From Bacilli bacterium (GTDB lineage: Bacteria > Bacillota_I > Bacilli_A > RF39 > UBA660): DNA of 64,000 nucleotides. Shown here in pieces: positions 36,006-44,292 of the stretch. The position numbers were made by a program, and so were the translations under genes. The stretch is taken from the NCBI GenBank assembly GCA_028708945.1, contig JAQVXV010000005.1, positions 26,303 through 90,302 on the forward strand, written 5' to 3'. The notes beneath the pieces were generated by a model that was not told where the DNA came from, searched no databases, and worked only from the letters and a program-made list of their open reading frames with translations. Positions within the stretch are counted from its first letter, which is position 1. Each line of letters starts with the position of its first letter.

Positions 36006-38373
36006 ATCCAATCGGTATAATACTTAAATTTATATCGATATTATCATCAAGTTTGATTGCTTTTTCATCTGTTGCATAATATAAATCATATGTACTTTCT
36101 TTCTTTTCTTCATCAGTTATATTTTGTTTAATATAGAAGAAATCATCATCAAACTCTATTGGTAAATATAAATCTTTATCTAACTCTTTACCTTCACCAT
36201 TATATATAACATAAGATGAATTTATATTTTTTAAATAAAATAATGAATTTCCTACTGAATATGCTTGAACTACTTGTTCAGCAACTTTCTTAGAAGAACT
36301 TCTAGTAATTTTAAATAAATTTCCTTTATATTCACTGTCACAATCTACAACTAAATATGTTGCATATGGAGATGATGACATTGAACAAATAGAATCAAAT
36401 GCATCTTTTTCTTTTAAGTTATCCGATAATGCAAAAGTGTTTCTTGTAATCTTATCATCTGTTTGATAATATATGTTATTTAAATATGAATCATATGATA
36501 AAAATTGTAAGTCAGTATAATTAATATCTGTTTTGATTGTTTTACCAGAATTTGTTCTAGTTAATACTAGTTTTAAATTATAGTATAAATCATCTGCTGA
36601 TGTATTTATATAATCAAAGTCCTCTGGTAATACAAAGCTCAATTGATAATTCGCATTTTCAATTTTACTAACATCTCCAGCATATAATAACCCATCGGCA
36701 AATTTTTTAACTTTAGTATTATATATATATGTATTTGAAACTAAAAATAATAAATCAGGTGAATAATTAGTTCTAGTAGGATTCACATATTTGAATTTTG
36801 AAGCGAATACTCCATTTTCTTTTAAGAATTTATTTGCTGCTGCTTCATCTAAATATCCAATATTTTTGTTAATAACTTTACCATTTTTTGTAACTGCTAA
36901 AGTTGGTGTTCCAAATTCAGAAGCTTCAATTTTAAGTAAATCTAACATTTCATAAACAACATCTGATTCATTTGCAGTACTGTTTATATATACATATGAG
37001 AACTCTTGAGTCTTACTAATGCTTTCAAAAACTTTATCCATTTCAGCACAGTATGAACAACTTGGTTTTCCGAAGTAGAATAAAACAGTTTCTTTATTGT
37101 TCATCAAAGTTTTAAACTCATCAAGAGTAATTTTGTTTTCTTTTAATGCCTTCATTCCAGGTTCATATTCTTTTAATTTTTCTTCATCTATTTGAAAATA
37201 AATAATTGATTCATCAGTTTTAATATAATTCGTTAGATTATCTGCCACTAATCCTGATGCATTATATAAACTAGTTAATTTTTTATCGTTTTCAACTAAA
37301 TAAACTACCTCTTCACCAACTACATAATATGTGCCTTTAACATTTTCAGCTATTACTTTTGATTTTAAGGTCGTTGCATTAAATTCACTTAAGGTAGATT
37401 CTGAATTAGTATAAAATATTTTATTACCAGTTTTAGTTATATCAAAAAATTCAACATCTTCTGTAATCTTTGTTTTTTTATCTAATGAATAATATATTAA
37501 CTCTTTATTTTTAATATAATAAACATTTTCTTTAACCACACGATAATCTGTAACATCTGCTTCAATTAAAACTTTTTCTTCTGGATTAATAAAAGCTTTT
37601 TCTAAATCTATCTTATATAAATCAAAACTATTTTTATTTATATCATCAATAAAATATACTTTATCTTCTTCTATATAATATAATGTTGTAGATGGATAAT
37701 TAACAGTTGATTCCTTAGAATTAACAATATAATTAGAAGTTAAAGTAGCTTTTTTATTAGTCTTTTGGTCCCATAGAATTAAACTGTTATCTTTTGAATA
37801 TAAATAATAATCGTTTTCTTCTATTTGATTTTTATTGTTTATATTGATTAATATGATCGCCATTAGCACTAAAATTCCACATATTGCTGTGATAATCCAA
37901 GTTCTTTGAGTTAAGAACTTATCTTTATCTTCTTCGATTGTTTTTACTACAGATTTTTCTTCTACCTTTACTTCTTCCTTAACTGTTTTAGTTTTTACTT
38001 CTAAATTTTTTGATTTATCAGTTAAAACCTTTTTAGCATCTTTTGAAGCATCCTTTGAAACTGCTTTTTTAGCAGTTGTAGTTTTGGCTACTGGTTTTTT
38101 AGTTTCTACCTTTTTAGTAGTTTTGGCTACTGGTTTTTTAGTTTCTACCTTTTTAGTAGTTTTGGCTACTGGTTTTTTAGTTTCTACCTTTTTAGTAGTT
38201 TTGGCTACTGGTTTTTTAGTTTCTACCTTTTTAGTAGTTTTTGAAACTTCTTTTTTAGTTTCTACCTTATTAGTAGTTTTGGCTACTGGTTTTTTAGTTT
38301 CTACTTTTTTATTTGTTTTTGATACTGGTTTTTTAGTATCGATCTTTTTACTTGTTTTTTCTTTACTTTCCAT
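36004..38373 (-). CDS. Lysine-repeat membrane protein with a thioredoxin-like domain inside a propeller-like ectodomain
   Basis: 789 aa with no whole-length family I recognise. Residues 9-99 are seven 13-residue repeats (KKVETKKPVAKTT), followed by a charged linker. One membrane helix (about 160-180) places the repeats inside and the rest outside. The ectodomain has repeated short strands (YYLYSKDNSLILWD, TTLYYIEEDKVYFIDD, ENVYYIKNKELIYYS) suggesting a DUF5050-like beta-propeller. This is interrupted near 425-530 by a thioredoxin fold with VLFYFGKPSCSYCAEMD and EFGTPTLAV (cis-Pro). A redox or chaperone role outside the cell is inference. The TGnTATAAT -10 and GGTGATGTT RBS precede it. Confidence 0.7.
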   Translation of the reverse strand: MESKEKTSKKIDTKKPVSKTNKKVETKKPVAKTTNKVETKKEVSKTTKKVETKKPVAKTTKKVETKKPVAKTTKKVETKKPVAKTTKKVETKKPVAKTTTAKKAVSKDASKDAKKVLTDKSKNLEVKTKTVKEEVKVEEKSVVKTIEEDKDKFLTQRTWIITAICGILVLMAIILININNKNQIEENDYYLYSKDNSLILWDQKTNKKATLTSNYIVNSKESTVNYPSTTLYYIEEDKVYFIDDINKNSFDLYKIDLEKAFINPEEKVLIEADVTDYRVVKENVYYIKNKELIYYSLDKKTKITEDVEFFDITKTGNKIFYTNSESTLSEFNATTLKSKVIAENVKGTYYVVGEEVVYLVENDKKLTSLYNASGLVADNLTNYIKTDESIIYFQIDEEKLKEYEPGMKALKENKITLDEFKTLMNNKETVLFYFGKPSCSYCAEMDKVFESISKTQEFSYVYINSTANESDVVYEMLDLLKIEASEFGTPTLAVTKNGKVINKNIGYLDEAAANKFLKENGVFASKFKYVNPTRTNYSPDLLFLVSNTYIYNTKVKKFADGLLYAGDVSKIENANYQLSFVLPEDFDYINTSADDLYYNLKLVLTRTNSGKTIKTDINYTDLQFLSYDSYLNNIYYQTDDKITRNTFALSDNLKEKDAFDSICSMSSSPYATYLVVDCDSEYKGNLFKITRSSSKKVAEQVVQAYSVGNSLFYLKNINSSYVIYNGEGKELDKDLYLPIEFDDDFFYIKQNITDEEKKESTYDLYYATDEKAIKLDDNIDINLSIIPIG
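38077..38349 (-). repeat. Seven tandem 39-bp coding repeats
   Basis: In-frame repeats encode KKVETKKPVAKTT units. The units between about 38090 and 38245 are nearly identical at DNA level, whereas the 5'-most units have diverged, which points to recent slippage or unequal exchange. Copy number is likely to vary between strains. Confidence 0.93.
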
Positions 38374-38495
38374 AACATCACCATTCTAATTATAACATAA
38401 ATAGTTAAAAATAAACATCAAATTAAATAAATTACACATTTTTTTGGGTATTTAACATATTTTTTAATATAAAGAAAACTTTTATAGGAGGTTCC

Positions 38496-38858
38496 ATGAA
38501 AAATATTTTAAAATCGCTATTTATTTCTTTCATAATTATTTTATTTCTTACTTTTATTGTAACATTGCTAAATTATACAAATCTTTTTAGTTATAAAATT
38601 GTCAATATTTCTAAAATAATTATACCTATTATATCTGTATTTATAACTTCTTTTACATTAGGAAAAAAAAGTATTAGCAAAGGATATTTAGAAGGTATAA
38701 AATTTAGCGTTATATTTAATCTTATTTTAGTTATTTATAATTATTTAATTTCAAAAAATTCTTTTGAATTAATAGATTTAATGTATTTTACTTTTATTAT
38801 TGTTTTTTCAATACTAGGAAGTGTTATTGGTATTAACAGAAAAAAAGATGCAGAATAA
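38496..38858 (+). CDS. TIGR04086/DUF3792 (YrzE-like) membrane protein
   Basis: 120 aa with four membrane helices. The pattern ISKIIIPIISVFITSFTLGKKSISKGYLEGI-like loop (conserved part GKKSISKGYLEG, residues ~58-69) is typical of the TIGR04086 family, which includes Bacillus YrzE encoded near secDF and spoVB. Function unknown. Excellent RBS AGGAGG 4 nt before ATG. Single gene, ended by a bidirectional hairpin. Confidence 0.8.
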   Translation: MKNILKSLFISFIIILFLTFIVTLLNYTNLFSYKIVNISKIIIPIISVFITSFTLGKKSISKGYLEGIKFSVIFNLILVIYNYLISKNSFELIDLMYFTFIIVFSILGSVIGINRKKDAE

Positions 38859-38882
38859 AAAAAGAACTAATATGTTCTTTTT
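38859..38882. terminator. Bidirectional terminator
   Basis: AAAAAGAAC/GTTCTTTTT with a 6-nt loop between the convergent TIGR04086 gene and ylmC; overlaps the ylmC stop codon. Confidence 0.88.
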
Positions 38883-39108
38883 AATTTGTACTTATTAAAA
38901 TTACATCCTCGCCTATTTTTTGAATGTTACTCCATTTAATTTCTATTTCATTATTGCTCGAAAAAAAATTTAAGAAAAATCTTTTCTTTTCAACTATCAA
39001 TAAGTCTATTTCACCTTTATCAGTCAATACAATATCAATAATATTACCTATTTTTTTACCATCTAATAAATTAATTACATCTTTTTTCTGCATGTCAGAT
39101 ATCTTCAT
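38881..39108 (-). CDS. ylmC: YlmC/YmxH family PRC-barrel protein
   Basis: 75-aa single PRC-barrel domain: KISDMQKKDVINLLDGKKIGNIIDIVL followed by EIDLLIVE and a final strand WSNIQKIGEDVILI (short diagnostic part: VINLLDGKKIGNIIDI). YlmC/YmxH proteins are widespread in spore formers and usually encoded next to sigG or the ylm cluster. Here it follows sigG by 36 bp on the same strand. Function is not established. RBS GGTGGTATA before ATG. Confidence 0.88.
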   Translation of the reverse strand: MKISDMQKKDVINLLDGKKIGNIIDIVLTDKGEIDLLIVEKKRFFLNFFSSNNEIEIKWSNIQKIGEDVILISTN

Positions 39109-39144
39109 TATACCACCTATTACATTATATTCTTTTAAATTTTC

Positions 39145-39921
39145 TTAATTAATCATTTTTTTTAAATTCTCAAGACCACTTTTTTCTAATCGACTTATTT
39201 GGGCTTGACTGATTCCTATTTCTTTTGCTAACTCTACTTGGGTTTTTCCAAAAATGTATCTTTCATTTAAAATATATTTTTCTTTTTCCTTTAACTTATC
39301 AATTGATTCTCTTAGTGCTATTTTAAGTTCTAAATCTTTACTTGAACAATTTTTATCTTCTAATTGATCCATTAAATAAATAACATCAGTTCCATCATTA
39401 TAAATTGGTTCATACATACTAACAGTATCTTTCATCGATTCTAAAGCACAATTAACATCATATTCCGACATATCTAAGGCTAGTGCAATGTCTTGAATAC
39501 TTGGTTCTCTATTATTCATTATTGTCAATTCTTCTTTCTTTTGTAATGCTTTAAATGCTAGATCTTTAATACTTCTAGAAATACGAACACTGTTATTGTC
39601 TCTTAAATACCTTTTTATCTCACCCGTAATCATTGGAACTGAATAAGTACTGAATTTAACATCATAATTTAAATCAAAATTATCGATTGCCTTTATTAAT
39701 CCTATACAACCTACTTGAAACAAATCATCTAAATTATCAGTACGGTTATAAAACTGTTTTAAAATGCTTAAAACTAATTTTAAATTACCTTCAATCAACT
39801 GCTCTTTTGCAAAGACATCTCCTTCTTTCATTCTTTTGAAAAGTTCAATTTGTTCCTCATTTTTTAACACTTTAATATTCGCAGTATTCACGCCACTAAT
39901 ATCAACTTTGTGACGTGCCAT
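39145..39921 (-). CDS. sigG: Forespore sigma factor SigG
   Basis: Late forespore-specific sigma factor, 258 aa. The N-terminus KVDISGVNTANIKVLKNEEQ (anti-sigma contact region) matches Bacillus SigG. Region 2 has NLKLVLSILKQF, DLFQVGCIGLIKAIDNFDL and VKFSTYSVPMITGEIKRYLRDN, and region 4 has KTQVELAKEIGISQAQISRLE. In the forespore it drives spore-protection and germination genes. In Bacillus sigG follows sigE; here it is about 6 kb away but still with ylmC. A TGTATA box and a CATAAT box lie upstream (39944-39971), weakly resembling a sigma-F/G promoter. RBS AAAGGAGATTTTTT. Confidence 0.95.
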   Translation of the reverse strand: MARHKVDISGVNTANIKVLKNEEQIELFKRMKEGDVFAKEQLIEGNLKLVLSILKQFYNRTDNLDDLFQVGCIGLIKAIDNFDLNYDVKFSTYSVPMITGEIKRYLRDNNSVRISRSIKDLAFKALQKKEELTIMNNREPSIQDIALALDMSEYDVNCALESMKDTVSMYEPIYNDGTDVIYLMDQLEDKNCSSKDLELKIALRESIDKLKEKEKYILNERYIFGKTQVELAKEIGISQAQISRLEKSGLENLKKMIN

Positions 39922-39978
39922 AAAAAATCTCCTTTCATATTCATTATGAATACTAATCAGAGATTTTATACATCTATA

Positions 39979-40407
39979 TTATTTTAGCAATTTTTTTAAA
40001 TTTTTAATTAAATTTAAATCATCTAACTTTGTTCTTTTTTTTATGTTTTTAGTTCTTATTTTTGTTTTCCTATTTTTAAAATTAAGATGTCGTTCAAATA
40101 ATAATCCATTAATATTATCATTAGTATATATTAATCCCTTTGGATGTATAGCATTAGCCTTTTTAGAAAGCGCTATTACTGCTAATCCAAAATCTTGCGT
40201 AATTAATATATCTTTTTCTCTTATATCATTTGTTATAAAAGTGTCGACGCTTTGAAATCCTTTTGATAACGTTATTACTTTTGCATAATCATTAGATATG
40301 ATATGAGTAGTATCAGCATACAATATTAATTCAATTCTTTTTTTTCTTGCTAATTCTGTTATCAAATCTATACTTGGACAAGCATCAGCATCTACTAATA
40401 TTCTCAT
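39979..40407 (-). CDS. UPF0178/DUF188 family protein (YqxD/YaiI)
   Basis: 142 aa. It begins with the family signature RILVDADACP, followed by YADTTHI, a central DTFITNDIREKDILITQDFGLA segment with conserved aspartates, and NGLLFERH. The fold is a PIN-like nuclease type, but activity has not been shown for the family. The C-terminal ~35 residues are an extremely lysine-rich tail. The start overlaps the upstream small ORF (ATGA). It precedes sigG by 57 bp on the same strand. Confidence 0.9.
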   Translation of the reverse strand: MRILVDADACPSIDLITELARKKRIELILYADTTHIISNDYAKVITLSKGFQSVDTFITNDIREKDILITQDFGLAVIALSKKANAIHPKGLIYTNDNINGLLFERHLNFKNRKTKIRTKNIKKRTKLDDLNLIKNLKKLLK

Positions 40408-40526
40408 ATTTTAAAACCTAAAATTATAAATGAGTTATAACTTGAAAAGAAAACAATATATATTCCTAATAAAATTATTAATATTGCAAGAAAAAAATCA
40501 TTTTTTATTGATACTTTTTTATTCAC
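40404..40526 (-). CDS. Small single-helix membrane protein coupled to the DUF188 gene
   Basis: A 40-codon ORF starting at GTG 40526 behind GGGTGAT (or a leaderless ATG at 40538 just after a TATAAT). The protein is NKKVSIKNDFF followed by one hydrophobic helix (LAILIILLGIYIVFF) and a short tail. Its TGA overlaps the DUF188 ATG as ATGA, like other coupled pairs in this genome. I recognise no family. The coupling and the basic-then-hydrophobic layout make it likely real. Confidence 0.45.
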   Translation of the reverse strand: MNKKVSIKNDFFLAILIILLGIYIVFFSSYNSFIILGFKI

Positions 40527-40592
40527 AAAATCACCCATTTACATTATATATTACTAAATTTTTTTTTTCAACACAATTCTTTTGTTTTATGC

Positions 40593-40609
40593 TATAATTC
40601 ATATAGGTG
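40593..40609 (+). promoter_or_regulatory. -10 element and RBS of the arginase-like gene
   Basis: Extended -10 TGCTATAAT (hexamer 40593-40598) and AGGTG (40605-40609), 6 nt before the GTG start at 40616. The very short leader leaves little room for other regulation. No good -35 hexamer is visible, as expected for an extended -10. Confidence 0.5.
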
Positions 40610-40615
40610 ATTTAA

Positions 40616-41461
40616 GTGAAATACAATATTATTAATGCAGAGAGTGAATTAGGAGTACATGTTAATGGTGCTGAAAAAGGACCATTTTTAATTTCAAAGT
40701 TTTTTGACAATGTTATAAATATTCCTAAAATTCAATATAAAAAAAGTTATGACAAATTTGATTTAGCCAAAAATTTAAATTATATTAATGAATATAATGA
40801 ACTATTATATAATAAAATTATCTCAAATGACAATTTTATTATTACTTTAGGTGGAGATCATAGTGTTGCAATTGCAAGTGCCCTTGCGTCAATAAAAAAA
40901 CGTAAAAACTTAGGTATTATTTGGATTGATTCACATGGTGATTACAATAACTTTAATACTACAATAACTGGTAATTTACATGGATTACCTTTTGCAGCAA
41001 TTACTAATTATAAAAATACAGAATTATTGACTAAATTTCATGAGGATAATTTCTTTAAAAGCCAAAATGCTGTTTTAATAGGCGCTAGAGATTTAGATGA
41101 GTTAGAAATCTTAAATTTAAAAGATGCTGGTATTACTATATTTTCAACCAAGGATATTAAAAATAAAGGTGTTGAATTTGTAATGAATGAAGCTTTTAAA
41201 ATAGCATCTAAAGATACAGAAGGTGTGCATATTAGTTATGATTTGGATGTAATTGATCCTAAAATTGCCAAAGGAGTGTCGATCCCAGCCAAAGATGGAA
41301 TAACTGAAGTAGAAGCTTATTCCATTATGAATGAAATAAAAAAGAATAAAAATTTAGTTAAAAGTCTAGATTTAGTAGAATATAATCCTAATTTTGATGA
41401 AGATTCTAAAACATTAAAAATTGCTGTAAATTTATTAAATATATATATAGAAAAAAAGTAG
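40616..41461 (+). CDS. Arginase/agmatinase family ureohydrolase
   Basis: 281 aa with all binuclear manganese motifs: GGDHS (near residue 81), WIDSHGDYN (the DxHxD motif, near 103) and ISYDLDVIDP (SxDxDxxDP, near 203). The usual DAHAD is DSHGD here. The family hydrolyses the guanidino group of arginine, agmatine or formiminoglutamate; residues I can see do not decide which, but arginase-type length and GNLHGLPFAA favour arginase. GTG start. Single gene, bounded by terminators. Confidence 0.87.
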   Translation: MKYNIINAESELGVHVNGAEKGPFLISKFFDNVINIPKIQYKKSYDKFDLAKNLNYINEYNELLYNKIISNDNFIITLGGDHSVAIASALASIKKRKNLGIIWIDSHGDYNNFNTTITGNLHGLPFAAITNYKNTELLTKFHEDNFFKSQNAVLIGARDLDELEILNLKDAGITIFSTKDIKNKGVEFVMNEAFKIASKDTEGVHISYDLDVIDPKIAKGVSIPAKDGITEVEAYSIMNEIKKNKNLVKSLDLVEYNPNFDEDSKTLKIAVNLLNIYIEKK

Positions 41462-41474
41462 TTATCTACTTTTT
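41453..41474. terminator. Bidirectional terminator
   Basis: AAAAAGTAG/CTACTTTTT with a TTAT loop between the convergent arginase-like gene and murE; overlaps both stop codons. Confidence 0.88.
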
Positions 41475-42904
41475 TATTGTTTTATTGCTAATCTTTCTTT
41501 TAAAGCTTTAATAGCTTCTTCAGTATCGTTAAAATATATAGTTCCAGTTTTTAATTTTTCATCATTTTCATTACCTTTACCTAATATTAAAACAATATCT
41601 TTTGGTTGAGCAATATTAATTGCTTTTTTTATAGCATCATGCCTGTCTATAACAATTTCATAGTTGTTATAATCTTTTATATTAGCAATCATATCATTTA
41701 TAATATCTCTCGGATCTTCACTTCTTGGATCTTCATAAGTAAATATAGCATGTGTTGCATTTTTGACAACTGTTTCTCCTACTATTGGTCTTTTAAAGCG
41801 ATCTCTTTCACCAGCCTGCCCTATAACAACAATACTTTTGTTTATATCTAAAGTATGAACAAAATTTAATAGTTTTGAAATGCCATTTGGAGTATGGGCA
41901 TAATCGATCATTACGTAGAAATCTTGACCTAAATTAATCATATCAAGTCTTCCAGAAATCTTAATTTTTGGAATATTATTAATTAAATATTCAAATTCAA
42001 AACCCATCTTTAAACACAGTAATAAAGCAGCACTTAGATTATAAACATTAAAGTCTCCCAATAAAGGACTTATAATTTCTTTTTCTTTATCTTCATATTT
42101 TATTTTAAATATTGTTTTATCAGGATATATTTTCATCCAAACAATTTGAAAATCATTGTCTTCACATTGCCCATATGTATATACTTGAGCATTGCAACTT
42201 TTTTTAATTTCTTCAAAATGTTCATCATCTTTATTTAAAATACAAGCCCCTTCTTTAGAGGTTTTTTTAAATAAATTTGATTTACACTCAATATAATTTT
42301 CTAAAGTTTTATGAGTATTTAAATGTTCACTGGTGATATTAGTATATACTGAATAATTAAAGGTAAAAGGTTCTAATCTTTTTCTAAAGAATGCTTCACT
42401 TGACGTTTCTAGTGTTGCATATTTACATCCTGCATTTACAAAATCAGAAAAGTATTCATATAATTTATCGGCATCAGGTGTCGTATTATCTATTGCTTCA
42501 TCAAATTTACTACAGCTTCGACCATTTGTTCCTATATAACCACATATATCTTTTCCAATAAGGGTTTGAATAATAGTCGCTACTGAAGTTTTTCCATCAG
42601 TTCCTGTAATTCCAATAAGTGATAATTTCTTATCCGGATTATCATAAAACCTTTGACATAATGGCCATAGTTCCTCATTGGTGTTTTCTACTTTAATATA
42701 TGGAATATCAACATCAACATCTTTACTAACTATCAGTGCACTTGCACCATTACTAATCGCTTCTTTAATAAAATTGTGTCTATCGGTATTTACTCCTTTA
42801 GTACAAACAAATAAGTCTCCGGGTTTTATTTCCTTTGAATTTGTTTTAATTCCTTTAATCAAAGTATCATATTGACAATCATATAATTCATTTAATTTTT
42901 TCAT
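41474..42904 (-). CDS. murE: UDP-MurNAc-tripeptide synthetase MurE
   Basis: 476-aa Mur ligase that adds the third amino acid of the peptidoglycan stem peptide in the cytoplasm. N-terminal UDP-MurNAc domain; ATP site GITGTDGKTSVA (Asp replacing the common Asn); central YTNITSEHLNTH; C-terminal domain with YAHTPNGI. The residue-3 recognition site reads YEDPRSEDP, close to the DNPRxEDP of meso-diaminopimelate enzymes rather than the lysine type, so a DAP wall is inferred. It has its own TATAAT-containing upstream gap of 44 bp after trpS. Confidence 0.92.
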   Translation of the reverse strand: MKKLNELYDCQYDTLIKGIKTNSKEIKPGDLFVCTKGVNTDRHNFIKEAISNGASALIVSKDVDVDIPYIKVENTNEELWPLCQRFYDNPDKKLSLIGITGTDGKTSVATIIQTLIGKDICGYIGTNGRSCSKFDEAIDNTTPDADKLYEYFSDFVNAGCKYATLETSSEAFFRKRLEPFTFNYSVYTNITSEHLNTHKTLENYIECKSNLFKKTSKEGACILNKDDEHFEEIKKSCNAQVYTYGQCEDNDFQIVWMKIYPDKTIFKIKYEDKEKEIISPLLGDFNVYNLSAALLLCLKMGFEFEYLINNIPKIKISGRLDMINLGQDFYVMIDYAHTPNGISKLLNFVHTLDINKSIVVIGQAGERDRFKRPIVGETVVKNATHAIFTYEDPRSEDPRDIINDMIANIKDYNNYEIVIDRHDAIKKAINIAQPKDIVLILGKGNENDEKLKTGTIYFNDTEEAIKALKERLAIKQ

Positions 42905-42948
42905 CTAATCAATTCCTTCTATAATAATTAATATTATACTATATTTTT

Positions 42949-44010
42949 TTATAATTTTTCATCTGATTCACTAAAATAATCTATTTTCATTGCTTTTTTT
43001 AATTTTAAAAGATTATTAGCAGCGTCTTCTTTAGCCACTTTTGTACCTTCGTAAAGTATTTTATAAATCGGTTTTAAATCTTTACTTAATTCTTCTCTTC
43101 TCTCTCTTATTGGTTTAATTAATTCTTGTAAGACAGAATTTAAGAATTTTTTGATTTTAATATCTCCTAATCCACCTCTTGCATAATGAGCTTTTAATTC
43201 ATCTAAATTTTTATATTCAGGTAAATATTTTTCGAAATGTTCATCATTACATAAAGCTTCTAAATAGATAAACACTGTATTATTAACTACATTTCCAGGG
43301 TCTTCAACTCTTATATGATTAGGATCTGTATACATTGACATAACTTTAGATTTAATTTCTTCTTCAGAATCTGATAAATAAATACAATTATTTAAAGATT
43401 TGCTCATCTTATTTTTGCCATCTGTTCCTGGTAATCTAAAACAAACTTCATTAGAAGGTAAAAGTGCTTCTGGTTCTACTAAAATTTTTTCATAAGTCGA
43501 ATTAAATTTTCTTACTATTTCTCTTGTTTGTTCGATCATTGGAAGTTGATCGTCTCCTACTGGAACAATATTAGCATTAAAAGCAGTTATATCTGATGCT
43601 TGACTAACTGGATAGGTAAAAAATCCCATCGGTACACTTTTTTCAAAACCACGAAATTCCATTTCACTTTTAACAGTTGGATTTCTATATAGACGAGCTA
43701 AAGTAACTAGATTCATATAATAAAAAGTAAACTCTGTAAGTTCCGGTATCATTGATTGTATAAGGAGTGTTACTTTTTTAGGATCTATTCCTACTGCTAG
43801 ATAATCTAGGGCAACTTCAATAATGTTTTTTCTGATTTTTAATGGGTTATCGACATTATCTGTCAAAGCTTGGGCATCGGCAATCATAATATAATATTTT
43901 TCATAATTACCTTCATTTTGTAATCTTACCCGCTCTTTTAGTGATCCTACATAATGGCCAATGTGTAATTTACCCGTTGGTCTATCACCTGTTAATATAA
44001 TATTTTTCAT
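42949..44010 (-). CDS. trpS: Tryptophanyl-tRNA synthetase
   Basis: Class I synthetase of 353 aa. The start MKNIILTGDRPTGKLHIGHYVGSL contains the HIGH motif (LHIGH), and KNKMSKSLNN is the KMSKS loop. Other family stretches are LFTYPVSQASDI-like and DDQLPMIEQTREI. The ATG at 44010 follows AGAAAGGTGATATT, the same leader end as hisS. An in-frame extension of 20 codons runs into the T-box terminator and is rejected. Controlled by the upstream T-box. Confidence 0.96.
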   Translation of the reverse strand: MKNIILTGDRPTGKLHIGHYVGSLKERVRLQNEGNYEKYYIMIADAQALTDNVDNPLKIRKNIIEVALDYLAVGIDPKKVTLLIQSMIPELTEFTFYYMNLVTLARLYRNPTVKSEMEFRGFEKSVPMGFFTYPVSQASDITAFNANIVPVGDDQLPMIEQTREIVRKFNSTYEKILVEPEALLPSNEVCFRLPGTDGKNKMSKSLNNCIYLSDSEEEIKSKVMSMYTDPNHIRVEDPGNVVNNTVFIYLEALCNDEHFEKYLPEYKNLDELKAHYARGGLGDIKIKKFLNSVLQELIKPIRERREELSKDLKPIYKILYEGTKVAKEDAANNLLKLKKAMKIDYFSESDEKL

Positions 44011-44028
44011 AATATCACCTTTCTTTAT

Positions 44029-44253
44029 AAAAAAAACTCTAATCCTAAATAGGAAAAGAGTATTTGCCACCTAATTTATCTATGTACTAACATACATGAC
44101 TTCTTTTAACGGAAAGAACCGTGCTTTAATACTATTATTTCTTAAAGCCTCTCATTAGTCCATTCAATATTAATCAATTATAACTTTGCACCACCAGTTA
44201 CTCTCTTTAAACTTCATAATATTTACTTCTCTAAATCACTGATTTCTTAAAAC
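44029..44253 (-). promoter_or_regulatory. T-box riboswitch leader of trpS
   Basis: Stem I begins AGAGAGTAAC-TGGTGGTGCAAAG and its specifier loop reads GAA-TGG-AC, with TGG (Trp) at 44162-44160. The antiterminator contains AGGTGGCA; its TGGC would pair with a tRNA ending GCCA, matching the G73 discriminator usual for bacterial tRNA-Trp. The terminator stem ACTCT..AGAGT plus TCCTA/TAGGA is followed by eight T (44029-44036). Confidence 0.93.
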
Positions 44254-44259
44254 AAGTAA

Positions 44260-44288
44260 ATTATACTACATATGAAAATGGTTGTCAA
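44260..44288 (-). promoter_or_regulatory. Promoter of the trpS T-box leader
   Basis: Full-consensus TTGACA (44288-44283), 17-bp spacer, TATAAT (44265-44260), immediately downstream of the PAP2 gene's stop. Confidence 0.92.
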
Positions 44289-44292
44289 ATAG

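Noticed and set aside
38077..38349. Possible CRISPR array because of regular 39-bp repeats
   Set aside because: There are no unique spacers; the repeats are contiguous and in frame with a protein repeat.
44011..44070. N-terminal extension of trpS
   Set aside because: It lies within the T-box terminator; the ATG at 44010 is behind a clear ribosome site and matches the family N-terminus.
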